A stretch of 64,000 nucleotides of DNA from assembly GCA_902534325.1 (NCBI GenBank), contig CACAPQ010000001.1, forward strand, positions 1-64,000. Direction: 5' to 3'. A program made the position numbers and the translations under genes. Positions 18,658 through 27,037 of this stretch are shown here, in pieces (position 1 is the stretch's first letter; each line of letters begins with the position of its first letter). Origin of the DNA: Paracoccaceae bacterium. Lineage in GTDB: Bacteria > Pseudomonadota > Alphaproteobacteria > Rhodobacterales > Rhodobacteraceae. Below the pieces are notes generated by a model, which had not been told where the DNA came from, searched no databases, and worked only from the letters and a program-made list of their open reading frames with translations.

Positions 18658-19377
18658 ATGTTGAAATATAATGGATATATAGAGTGGAAAAACTGGGGTG
18701 AAGAGGAATTTGGAATCGTTAAGCATGGCAGCCGTTTTTATTTCAACCAAATGTTTCGTAATAGATTTAAAAAAAGGTCAAAAATTGTTGAAATTGGTTT
18801 CGGAAATGGCGAACTCTTAAGTTATTTTTCCGAACTTGGACATCACGTCGTTGGCATTGAAATCAATAAAAATCTAGTTGAAAGGGCCAAAAAGTCTGGC
18901 TACGAAGCTTACTCAGGTGTCATTTTTGAAATACCTGAAATTCAATCTGAGAAATTTGATATGATTGTAGGAACAGCTGTTGCGGAACACATGAATTATG
19001 ACGATCTTATTAAATTGTTTTTATGGGCAAGTAAGCATCTTGATTATGGCGGAACACTCCACTTGGTATTTCCTGAGGGTGCTTCACCTTTAGCTTTGGG
19101 TTATCAGAATGGAGATTTTACGCATTTATCTTGCTTAACAAAATCTAAAATTAAAGCGCTCTGCCAAATCAGCAATATGACCCTACTTTCATATAAAGAC
19201 GAGCGGTTAGTATCGAATAAATTATGTTCATTTGGTTTTCTCGGTAAGCTTGGTTTGTATTTTCTCCAATCTTATTCTTATTTGCTGAAATTATTGATTA
19301 GAGTATTATTTTTCCCTCTGAGCCCGACATTAAAATTGAGTACGAACAGCATTGCTATTATGGCTCCTGCTAAGTGA
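18658..19377 (+). CDS. Class I SAM-dependent methyltransferase
   Basis: The 239 residues have motif I IVEIGFGNGELLSYF at about 42-56, an acidic E after strand 2 (VGIEINKNL) and FDMIVGTAVAEHM as motif IV. A hydrophobic C-terminal segment (LYFLQSYSYLLKLLIRVLFF) suggests membrane association, useful for acting on a lipid-linked glycan. It starts with ATG 18658 after GAGGTGGG. It is the first gene after the terminator at 18474. The substrate is unknown. Confidence 0.75.
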   Translation: MLKYNGYIEWKNWGEEEFGIVKHGSRFYFNQMFRNRFKKRSKIVEIGFGNGELLSYFSELGHHVVGIEINKNLVERAKKSGYEAYSGVIFEIPEIQSEKFDMIVGTAVAEHMNYDDLIKLFLWASKHLDYGGTLHLVFPEGASPLALGYQNGDFTHLSCLTKSKIKALCQISNMTLLSYKDERLVSNKLCSFGFLGKLGLYFLQSYSYLLKLLIRVLFFPLSPTLKLSTNSIAIMAPAK

Positions 19378-19446
19378 AAATTATATTTGAATACAAATTT
19401 AAACTTAATTTCTAAAACTCCGTAATTGGCAATTTGAGGTATTTTT

Positions 19447-20565
19447 TTGAAAATTGGATTAAATGCGACATGCATAAATGACAAGCCAACTGGTGCAAGA
19501 CAGAGGTTTTTGGGAATATATGGTGAATTGATAAAAAGGCTTCCCGAGGCAGAATTTGTTGTTTATGAGCCATTTGATTGCAGGGTTGGTGATTGGTTCG
19601 GTGGGGCGCCTAATGTATCGGTCAGACGCACCCCGCTTCCAAGTGAAGGCCGCGCACGTAAGTTTATTAATGGTTTACGCTATTGGAACTCAGCCCTTTC
19701 CCAGGAAGGATTTGATATTCTTGAGGGATTGAATCTTCCGCTTATCACGGCTCCGACAGGGCGAACGCTGCTGACGATTCATGACATACGGGGAACACGC
19801 ACTGAAGCTGGACTATTAGAACGTATGGCTTATGGGGTTTTTCTAGAACGGTCACTCAAGTCAGCAGACCATGTGATTACAGTTTCGGAGTCTATGAAAA
19901 GGGAAATTCTCCAAGTTATTCCTGATCTATCAATTTCCGTGCTTTATAACGGACTGGATATTCGGGGTTTTGGGACTGGTTTTGAGATTGAACAGCAATC
20001 TGTTCGACGAAAATTTGATTTGCCAGAAGAGTTCATTCTTGCGGTGGGACATCTTGAAAGGCACAAAAATTATTTACGGCTAGTGGAAGCAATAGCGCGT
20101 CTTCGCGAGAGAGGAAGTTCTTGTAACCTGTTGATTATAGGCAACGATCGTGGTGAGCGCAAAGCAATCGAGGAAAGGATTAACACTAAGAAGCTCTCAA
20201 GAAATGTCAAGATTTTGAGTAACCTAAGTGACTTCGAAGTTCAATGTATTTATAAACTTTGTACCATGTTTGTTTTTCCATCATCGTATGAGGGTTTTGG
20301 AATACCAATTCTCGAAGCTATGGCTGCTAGCCGTCCAATAGTCTTGAGCGATATCCCAGTTTTTCGCGAAATAACGGAGAATCAAGGAGTCTACTTTAAC
20401 CACAATGATACTGAAGCGATTGCCAGCGTGATGGAAAAGGTTCTTTCATCTAGTGCCGACCGTAAGCGCTTAATTGAGTATGGCAATAGGCGAGTACATG
20501 CTTTCAGTTTTAGTAGTTTGGCTAAGCAGTTAGAAGGCATCTACAGATCTTTAATTGCGCACTAA
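19447..20565 (+). CDS. Family 4 (GT-B) glycosyltransferase
   Basis: The 372-residue GT4 enzyme starts with TTG 19447. The N-terminus MKIGLNATCINDKPTGARQR is typical of the mannosyltransferase-like subgroup. The C-terminal domain shows AVGHLERHKNYLRLVEAIAR (about 200-219) and the E-x7-E signature FPSSYEGFGIPILEAM. It catalyses transfer of a sugar to the repeat unit, with the linkage unknown. A methyltransferase gene follows after 39 bases. This GT-methyltransferase pair resembles the pair at 23103-25082. Confidence 0.87.
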   Translation: MKIGLNATCINDKPTGARQRFLGIYGELIKRLPEAEFVVYEPFDCRVGDWFGGAPNVSVRRTPLPSEGRARKFINGLRYWNSALSQEGFDILEGLNLPLITAPTGRTLLTIHDIRGTRTEAGLLERMAYGVFLERSLKSADHVITVSESMKREILQVIPDLSISVLYNGLDIRGFGTGFEIEQQSVRRKFDLPEEFILAVGHLERHKNYLRLVEAIARLRERGSSCNLLIIGNDRGERKAIEERINTKKLSRNVKILSNLSDFEVQCIYKLCTMFVFPSSYEGFGIPILEAMAASRPIVLSDIPVFREITENQGVYFNHNDTEAIASVMEKVLSSSADRKRLIEYGNRRVHAFSFSSLAKQLEGIYRSLIAH

Positions 20566-20604
20566 TTTAATAGCTAAACTTTTACATTTACTGTGAGAAT
20601 TTAT

Positions 20605-21432
20605 ATGAAGAACATAGATGACAAAACGGTTAAGAGCTTCGGAGAAGAATGGAAACGGTTTGATCAGCGTGGTATGCCAGATGGTGAAGCGAAGGCTCGT
20701 TTTGAGGAGTACTTTGCAGTGTTTCCTTGGATTGATTTGCCCATAAAAGCCGAAGGCTTTGATATGGGGTGTGGTACCGGTCGCTGGGCACGCTGGGTTG
20801 CTCCAAAGGTAAGCAAGCTGCATTGTATTGATCCATCCGATGCAATTGAAGTGGCTAAAATCAATCTATCAGATCATAGAAACGTGAGCTTTTACAAAGC
20901 ATCTCTTGACTCAGGATGTTTGCCATCCGGTAGTCAGGATTTTGGGTACTCGTTGGGAGTATTGCATCATGTACCAGATACGGAAGCTGCCATTCGATCA
21001 TGCGTTGATCTATTAAAACCTGGTGCGCCGCTATTACTCTATTTGTATTATTCGTTTGATAATCGTCCGTGGTGGTTTCACGTCATTTGGCGAATAAGTG
21101 ATATTGGGCGGCAGATGATTTATAGACTGCCATCACGCCTCAAGCATATGATCACCGACACAATTGCGCTACTTGTCTACGTTCCTTTAACTACATTTAG
21201 CCGGCTAATCGAGAGAATAGGTTTTGATGTTTCTAGTTTTCCTTTATCCTACTATCGAAATTATAGCTTTTACTCGATGCGAACAGATGCTCGTGATCGT
21301 TTTGGTACTCCCTTGGAACGTCGTTTTTCTAGAAAAAAAATCACTGAAATGATGGAAAGCGCAGGTCTTGTTGGCGTTCGCTTTTCTGAATCAGTACCGC
21401 ACTGGTGTGTTGTGGGAGTTAAATGCAAATAA
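20605..21432 (+). CDS. Class I SAM methyltransferase, paralogue A
   Basis: From ATG 20605 the protein has 275 residues. The start is chosen because MKNIDDKTVKSFGEEW aligns with MKNIDFKTVVGFGREW of the paralogue at 24240. A GTG four codons upstream is rejected. It shows motif I GFDMGCGTGRWARWVAP (about 45-61) and YSLGVLHHVPDT, then a hydrophobic region and a conserved tail (MRTDARDRFGTPLERRFS). The two proteins align over their whole length, so they are true paralogues. They probably methylate related glycan groups. Paralogue B lies beside asnB and this one does not. Confidence 0.8.
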   Translation: MKNIDDKTVKSFGEEWKRFDQRGMPDGEAKARFEEYFAVFPWIDLPIKAEGFDMGCGTGRWARWVAPKVSKLHCIDPSDAIEVAKINLSDHRNVSFYKASLDSGCLPSGSQDFGYSLGVLHHVPDTEAAIRSCVDLLKPGAPLLLYLYYSFDNRPWWFHVIWRISDIGRQMIYRLPSRLKHMITDTIALLVYVPLTTFSRLIERIGFDVSSFPLSYYRNYSFYSMRTDARDRFGTPLERRFSRKKITEMMESAGLVGVRFSESVPHWCVVGVKCK

Positions 21433-21506
21433 TGTGTGAAATTGCGACCATTTTCTACCTTAATCAATCATACTTTTTTGGAGTTTAAGGGTCAGTTGAA
21501 AAAGCT

Positions 21507-22664
21507 ATGAAAATATCTATCTTTGGTACTTCTTCATTAGGCCTTTTGGCTCGATTAGTGGTTGTTCATGTCTTTGGGACATTGTTCGCTTATTTGGTCT
21601 ATAAAAGGTTTACTCAGCTTGGAGATGTTTATGACCCAGCATCGTACGCAGCATATGCGGCAGGTAAAGGGGGTGAAAGTTTAAGTTCAACTTTATTCAC
21701 TTTTTTTGTTTACTCTAAGTTAGGCTCCGTATTTCCAGGTTTTTTGGCGCCAATGGTCCTTGGCATTCTTATAGCTCTTGTCACTTGGCTTGCCTTTCGA
21801 GATGTCTACAACCACATCAGTCGCAAGTTATTTTGGACATGCAATTTGTTTCCACATTTTTTAGTTTGGTCAGGCTCGTCTTCCAAGGAACAGCTGGTAA
21901 TTCTTTCAGGTTTGGTTGTTCTGAATTTTGCAGCAAAACGTTCCTTTGCAGCAAAAAATTTAGATATTAGTTTTATTTTTGTACTGATAGCTATGTTGGT
22001 CGTACTTTTAATCAGGCCAAACTATTTTGTTATATATTTTGTAATTTTTACAACCGCATTATTCTCACCATTGTTACACAAAATCGTATCAAGAAGATTG
22101 TCTGTTGGGATTTGGGTACTGATGTTTACCCTATTAACTATTGGCGTCACGGTTTATTTAGCGATAACTAGTACATTTTTTAGTGAAGATGTAGTTAATT
22201 TTATGTTGAAATATCAAGGTTACTTTTTAAATTTGGAAGGTGGGTCTAATCGATATTGGATACAGTGGAACGACATCTATGATTTGTTGTATAATTCATT
22301 CTGGGCGATACCCCAGGGTTTTATAGGTCCCACTTTAATGGAGAGTCTTTCAAAGCCCATACAGTTTCCAGTATTCCTTGAAGGTTTGTTATTTATAACA
22401 GTATTGGGGTATTTATTTTTCAAACTATTGCAACTAGCGGTTAAAAATAGAGTTTTACGGGTATATATTTTGCCTTATATCTTTGTATGTTTTATAATTA
22501 TTTTTATGAGTTATCCCATTCTCATGTTTAATCCCGGCTCAGCATTAAGATATAAGCAATCTATGCATCCAATATTGATTTTTTATCCTCTATTAGTTTT
22601 AGGATATTATAGAGCGAACCATTTAATTAAGAGTAAATTAAAAAAGACATCTGATGAGTATTAA
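21507..22664 (+). CDS. Probable Wzy-type polysaccharide polymerase (EpsG-like membrane protein)
   Basis: The 385-residue protein has roughly ten hydrophobic helices and a periplasmic-size loop in the second half (about 225-280). The segment FLVWSGSSSKEQLVIL (about 120-135) matches the S-x-x-K-E feature of EpsG/Wzy-like polymerases, which join repeat units on the periplasmic side after Wzx flipping. No other polymerase candidate exists in the locus. Wzy proteins diverge widely, so this call rests on topology, the SKE motif and context. An O-antigen ligase or uncharacterised membrane protein remains possible. Confidence 0.6.
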   Translation: MKISIFGTSSLGLLARLVVVHVFGTLFAYLVYKRFTQLGDVYDPASYAAYAAGKGGESLSSTLFTFFVYSKLGSVFPGFLAPMVLGILIALVTWLAFRDVYNHISRKLFWTCNLFPHFLVWSGSSSKEQLVILSGLVVLNFAAKRSFAAKNLDISFIFVLIAMLVVLLIRPNYFVIYFVIFTTALFSPLLHKIVSRRLSVGIWVLMFTLLTIGVTVYLAITSTFFSEDVVNFMLKYQGYFLNLEGGSNRYWIQWNDIYDLLYNSFWAIPQGFIGPTLMESLSKPIQFPVFLEGLLFITVLGYLFFKLLQLAVKNRVLRVYILPYIFVCFIIIFMSYPILMFNPGSALRYKQSMHPILIFYPLLVLGYYRANHLIKSKLKKTSDEY

Positions 22665-23102
22665 TTATCCAAGTATAGATAGAAAAATCTAAATGGCCGC
22701 CACTAAAAATGCAATGTAATCAGTTATGTGTTTTACTGTTTTCTAGAAGATAATTGTATTTTACAGTTCCCATATGCGTGGAATAGGCGGCTTGTCTCTG
22801 GTTTTCGGTGCCAACCTAGATCTACCAGTGATCCTTAATGGCATTAAAAGAACCCAAAATTATTGTGATTCCGATGGCCAAGTTCAGTGTTTGGATGAAA
22901 ACCCGGGACCGGGTTTTTTGTCACAAACGCTTGGCCAGCAGACTGAAGTGGTTGAAGCACTGGTGTTGGGCGATAACAATCAGGATGGTAAGAAAGAGCT
23001 GGCAATTTTCATATATTGGCAAGGATAGGTTTACTATTTAGTCTTTGGTTCACAGGTATTAAAAAAATTTATACTATTCATTAAGGTCGGTTTGGGAACA
23101 TT
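22665..23102 (+). other. 438-base gap with an FG-GAP-like fragment
   Basis: Besides the fragment at 22747-23028, the remaining sequence is AT-rich and shows no hairpin or other gene. The fragment has no ribosome site and no signal peptide. Confidence 0.4.
22747..23028 (+). pseudogene. Fragment of an FG-GAP/VCBS-like repeat protein
   Basis: A frame open from 22747, with ATG 22774, gives 84 residues ending at TAG 23026-23028. It contains VLGDNNQDGKKELAIF, which fits the D-x-N-x-D-G-x-x-x-L calcium-binding loop of FG-GAP repeats. It also has two Cys in YCDSDGQVQC that could pair outside the cytoplasm. Without a signal peptide, and far shorter than the family, it is best read as the remnant of a larger secreted protein gene. 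Composition seems unlike its neighbours. Confidence 0.4.
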
Positions 23103-24233
23103 ATGGTTTACGTTACACAATATGAAAAAACGAAGGATATGAGTATTTTGATGGTTTTTTCATCTAGTGAGCTTGGTGGAGCTGAGCGCAGTTTGACCCG
23201 TATGGCATTGGCCTCGTCACCTTGCGTGTATCAGCTGGCCACCTTGGATGGTGAGGGACCGTGGTGTGATTGGGTGCGTAGTCAAGGTCTGCAGCCTTTG
23301 GTGTTTGGGGTACGAAATGGACCACTACATGGCACATTAAGATTAGGAGCAATTGTATCTCTGCTCCGTCATGTGCGTCGTGAACAAATAAAAATTATCT
23401 ACGTATGCGGTTTAAGGGCCTCATTGTGGCTGCGGCTGCTAAATTGGCTGGCACCTGATGTCAAGTTGGTGCATGGCATTCGCTGGAATCCAGGTTCTAA
23501 TTCGCGTCTAGACCAAATTTTTAGAGTTGTTGAGCGGTGGTTTGGTGGGCTCGTTGATTTGTATATTACCAACTCACAAATTGCTGCAACAACTTTAATT
23601 AAACGGTGTGGTATTTCTATGGAAAAGGTTCGAGTTATCCACAATGGCATTGCGGAAATACCAATTAATATTGTTCCCCTAGCCAGGCGGCCTTTGAATG
23701 TGCTGACCGTCGCTAATTTAACTCCGCGAAAAGGGTATCTTGAATACCTTTTAGCCATTGAAATTATACTGCAACAAATTCCAGATGTGCATTTCACCTT
23801 CGTTGGTAGAGATGACATGAATGGGAAAGTACAGTCAGCTATTAGAGAGAAGGGCTTAAGTGAGCGCGTAAGTTGGGTTGGGTTCCAACAAGATGTTTCT
23901 TCTTGGATGATGAGTGCCAGACTATTGGTTGTGCCATCTCTATGGAATGAAGGCTGCCCAACGGCTGTATTAGAGGCGATGTCGCATGGTGTTCCAGTAG
24001 TTGGATACGCTTTAGACGGTTTGCCGGAGTTGGTGCGTCATGAGCAAGATGGATTTCTGGTGCCAGTTGCTGATACGGAACTCCTTGCAAAGAATATCAT
24101 CAATCTGCTGAGAGAAACGGAAGTAGCAAATCGAATGTCAGCTTCGTCATTAGCGCATAGCGTTGCAGAATTTCAATTGAACAGGTGTGTGAGGAAACAT
24201 TGGGACGCTTTTGAATTATTGGTGAAACGTTGA
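23103..24233 (+). CDS. Family 4 (GT-B) glycosyltransferase
   Basis: The 376 residues show the GT4 pattern: FSSSELGGAERSLTRMA in the acceptor domain (about 19-35), TVANLTPRKGYLEYLLAIE (about 200-218) beginning the donor domain, and VPSLWNEGCPTAVLEAMSHG with the conserved Glu pair. The start is ATG 23103, and ATG 23139 is possible since the first 12 residues are not family-like. It is separated from the next methyltransferase gene by 6 bases, repeating the GT4-methyltransferase order seen at 19447-21432. Confidence 0.86.
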   Translation: MVYVTQYEKTKDMSILMVFSSSELGGAERSLTRMALASSPCVYQLATLDGEGPWCDWVRSQGLQPLVFGVRNGPLHGTLRLGAIVSLLRHVRREQIKIIYVCGLRASLWLRLLNWLAPDVKLVHGIRWNPGSNSRLDQIFRVVERWFGGLVDLYITNSQIAATTLIKRCGISMEKVRVIHNGIAEIPINIVPLARRPLNVLTVANLTPRKGYLEYLLAIEIILQQIPDVHFTFVGRDDMNGKVQSAIREKGLSERVSWVGFQQDVSSWMMSARLLVVPSLWNEGCPTAVLEAMSHGVPVVGYALDGLPELVRHEQDGFLVPVADTELLAKNIINLLRETEVANRMSASSLAHSVAEFQLNRCVRKHWDAFELLVKR

Positions 24234-24239
24234 TCAAAA

Positions 24240-25082
24240 ATGAAAAATATTGATTTTAAGACAGTAGTAGGCTTCGGGCGAGAGTGGTCATCATTCGATC
24301 AAAATGGATTAAGCGAAGAAGACAAATCAAAGATATTTGATGACTATTTTCATATTTTTCCTTGGGACAAGTTATCACCAAACGCGGTTGGTGCAGACAT
24401 TGGTTGTGGGAGTGGTCGTTGGGCTCAGGTAGTTGCACCTAGGGTGGGGCATTTGCACTTAATAGATGCCAGCCAGGAGGCGCTCCAAGTTGCTAAAAAA
24501 AATGTTTCTTCTTCAGGTAATTGCAGCTTTCATCATGCGTCGGTTGGGGACCTGCCATTTAGTGATAATTCTTTAGACTTTGCCTATTGTTTAGGTGTCT
24601 TACATCATGTTCCAGAGACGGTGGAGGGCATTAGTTCAATAGCAAAAAAATTGAAACAAGGTTCCCCATTTTTGGTGTATCTCTACTATGCGTTTGACAA
24701 CCGGCCAATTTGGTTTCGAATGATGTGGAAAATTTCTGATATCATAAGACGATTTATTTCTTGTTTGCCATATATACCGCGTCTCGTGCTATCACAGTTA
24801 ATTGCTATCCTTATCTATTTTCCCCTTGCTAGGGGTGCACGACTTCTGGATTTATTGAAGGTGATGCCTAGATCATGGCCTCTTGGCTACTATCGTGACA
24901 AGTCTTTTTATGTAATGCGAACTGATGCGTTGGATCGTTTTGGAACTCGACTTGAGCAGAGATTTAGCAAGCAAAAAATTGAATTGATGCTAAAAAAATC
25001 GGGATTCAAAGATATTTATTTTTCAGATAAACAACCTTACTGGTGTGCTGTAGGCGTCAAGGATAAAGTATGTGCGGAATAG
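24240..25082 (+). CDS. Class I SAM methyltransferase, paralogue B, coupled to asnB
   Basis: The 280 residues include motif I GADIGCGSGRWAQVVAP (about 45-61), YCLGVLHHVPET (about 115-126) and the tail MRTDALDRFGTRLEQRFS. It aligns along its length with the protein at 20605, including the middle membrane-like region. Its 3' end overlaps the asnB start by 13 bases, so the two are co-translated. This echoes the methyltransferase-asnB pair at 11677-14530. It probably methylates a group made or exposed by the amidotransferase, which is inference from coupling only. Confidence 0.8.
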   Translation: MKNIDFKTVVGFGREWSSFDQNGLSEEDKSKIFDDYFHIFPWDKLSPNAVGADIGCGSGRWAQVVAPRVGHLHLIDASQEALQVAKKNVSSSGNCSFHHASVGDLPFSDNSLDFAYCLGVLHHVPETVEGISSIAKKLKQGSPFLVYLYYAFDNRPIWFRMMWKISDIIRRFISCLPYIPRLVLSQLIAILIYFPLARGARLLDLLKVMPRSWPLGYYRDKSFYVMRTDALDRFGTRLEQRFSKQKIELMLKKSGFKDIYFSDKQPYWCAVGVKDKVCAE

Positions 25083-27037
25083 CTGGTTTTATAACTGCCG
25101 GAGACGATAAATCGCCTGAAGCGATGGAGCGGTTTTTGACAGCCATGAGCAGTGCGATTACTCACCGTGGCCCCGATGATGAAGGTTCATGGTCGGATGC
25201 GGAAGCGGGAGTTTGGCTTGGCCATCGAAGATTATCTATTATTGATCTTTCTAATGCTGGACATCAGCCAATGCGGTCAGCCAGTGGCCGATATATAATT
25301 GCTTTTAATGGTGAGATTTATAATCATCTTTTATTGCGTCAAGCACTAAAGGCTGCCGGTAAGGAGCCAACTTGGTCTGGTTATTCTGATACAGAAACGC
25401 TACTGCTGGGCTTTGATGTTTGGGGCATCCAAGGTACCATTGAGAGAGCTATCGGCATGTTTGCATTCGCGGTATGGGATAGACAAAAGGTTACTCTAAC
25501 TCTTGGGCGAGATCGCCTTGGTGAAAAGCCTCTTTATTATGGCTGGCAGGGTCGAGGAGATTCTGCTGTATTTTTGTTTGGATCAGAACTTAAGGCATTG
25601 CGAAAACACCCGGCTTTTGAAAGTAACGTAGATCGCGGTGCACTGGGCCTTCAACTGCGGCATAATTGCATTCCAGCGCCCTACTCCATTTACGAAGGTA
25701 TTTCCAAACTGCTTCCCGGTAGTTTACTTTCAGTATCACGGCAACAACCTGAGCCTAGGGTTTGGACATATTGGTCTGTTGCGGAAGTGGCTAAGTCTGG
25801 AATAGCAAACGTATTTTCAGGCAGTGATCAGCAGGCAGTTGATAAATTGGAGTCATTGCTCAAGGATTCTGTAAGTAAACAGATGGTGGCCGATGTGCCA
25901 CTGGGAGCATTTTTATCTGGTGGCGTCGATTCTTCTACGATTGTGGCTCTGATGCAAGCGCAGTCAACCAACCCGGTTAAAACATTTACTATCGGTTTTA
26001 ATGAAGAGAGCTATAATGAGGCTGCGCGCGCCAAAATGGTGGCTCAGCATTTAGGTACCGACCATACTGAATTGTATGTAACAGCTGAAGAAGCACGTTC
26101 CGTAATTCCATTTTTAGCTAATTTATACGATGAACCATTTTCGGATTCTTCACAGATACCAACGTTTTTAGTATCTCAACTCGCTAAGCAACATGTTTCA
26201 GTATCGCTCTCGGGTGACGCGGGAGATGAGCTTTTTTGTGGCTATAATCGCTATCAGATGACAGCAAATCTCTGGAGTAAGGTAGTAACTGTCCCAATGC
26301 CTTTACGAAAATTAGTGGCAAGGGGCTTGACCAGCATTTCGCCCCCTACATTGGACAGACTAGCAACTACTTTATCTCGGTTTATGCCTGGATCTGCCCT
26401 ACCTGCCAATGCAGGGGGCAAACTTCACAAGGGTGCGGAAGTATTATCAAGTCAATCAGCTCACGATTTGTATTTAGGGCTGGTCTCGCATTGGACTGAT
26501 CTGGATTCAGTAGTTATTAGAGGACAGGAACCACCTACCTTGTTGACTGGTAATTTGCCAAATCTCAGTGGGCTTGATGATGTTCAGCGGATGATGGCTT
26601 TTGATATGATGACTTATCTTCCTGATGATATTTTAACTAAAGTGGACCGAGCTGCAATGGGTGTCTCGTTAGAAACGCGGGTTCCATTTCTAGATCATCG
26701 GCTTGTAGAGTTTGCTTGGAGTTTGCCACAATCCATGAAATTACGAGATGGAAAAAGTAAGTGGGCTTTGCGTCAGGTATTGTACCGACATTTACCTAAA
26801 GCTTTGATTGAACGACCTAAGATGGGATTTGGCGTACCAATTGACAGCTGGTTGCGAGGGCCATTGCGCGATTGGGCTGAAGACTTGCTTAGTGAAGCAC
26901 GCCTTAAGCATGAGGGTTTTTTGAATTATATTCCTATTCGTAAAAAATGGACTGAACATCTGAGCGGTAGGCGCAACTGGCAATATCAACTTTGGGATGT
27001 TCTGATGTTTCAAGCATGGCTGGAGAAAAATAAATGA
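25070..27037 (+). CDS. AsnB-type glutamine-hydrolysing amidotransferase (copy 2)
   Basis: This 655-residue protein starts MCGIAGF, so Cys2 is the glutaminase nucleophile. It has THRGPDDEGSW (31-41), AFNGEIYNH (78-86) and the synthetase P-loop SGGVDSST (283-290), then SLSGDAGDELFCGYNRY. It is longer than copy 1 by 30 residues and clearly diverged, belonging to the common asnB subgroup of polysaccharide loci. It probably amidates a uronic acid or similar carboxyl, with asparagine synthesis as the alternative. It overlaps neighbours on both sides (13 bases and 4 bases), so it is tightly embedded in the operon. Confidence 0.87.
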   Translation: MCGIAGFITAGDDKSPEAMERFLTAMSSAITHRGPDDEGSWSDAEAGVWLGHRRLSIIDLSNAGHQPMRSASGRYIIAFNGEIYNHLLLRQALKAAGKEPTWSGYSDTETLLLGFDVWGIQGTIERAIGMFAFAVWDRQKVTLTLGRDRLGEKPLYYGWQGRGDSAVFLFGSELKALRKHPAFESNVDRGALGLQLRHNCIPAPYSIYEGISKLLPGSLLSVSRQQPEPRVWTYWSVAEVAKSGIANVFSGSDQQAVDKLESLLKDSVSKQMVADVPLGAFLSGGVDSSTIVALMQAQSTNPVKTFTIGFNEESYNEAARAKMVAQHLGTDHTELYVTAEEARSVIPFLANLYDEPFSDSSQIPTFLVSQLAKQHVSVSLSGDAGDELFCGYNRYQMTANLWSKVVTVPMPLRKLVARGLTSISPPTLDRLATTLSRFMPGSALPANAGGKLHKGAEVLSSQSAHDLYLGLVSHWTDLDSVVIRGQEPPTLLTGNLPNLSGLDDVQRMMAFDMMTYLPDDILTKVDRAAMGVSLETRVPFLDHRLVEFAWSLPQSMKLRDGKSKWALRQVLYRHLPKALIERPKMGFGVPIDSWLRGPLRDWAEDLLSEARLKHEGFLNYIPIRKKWTEHLSGRRNWQYQLWDVLMFQAWLEKNK

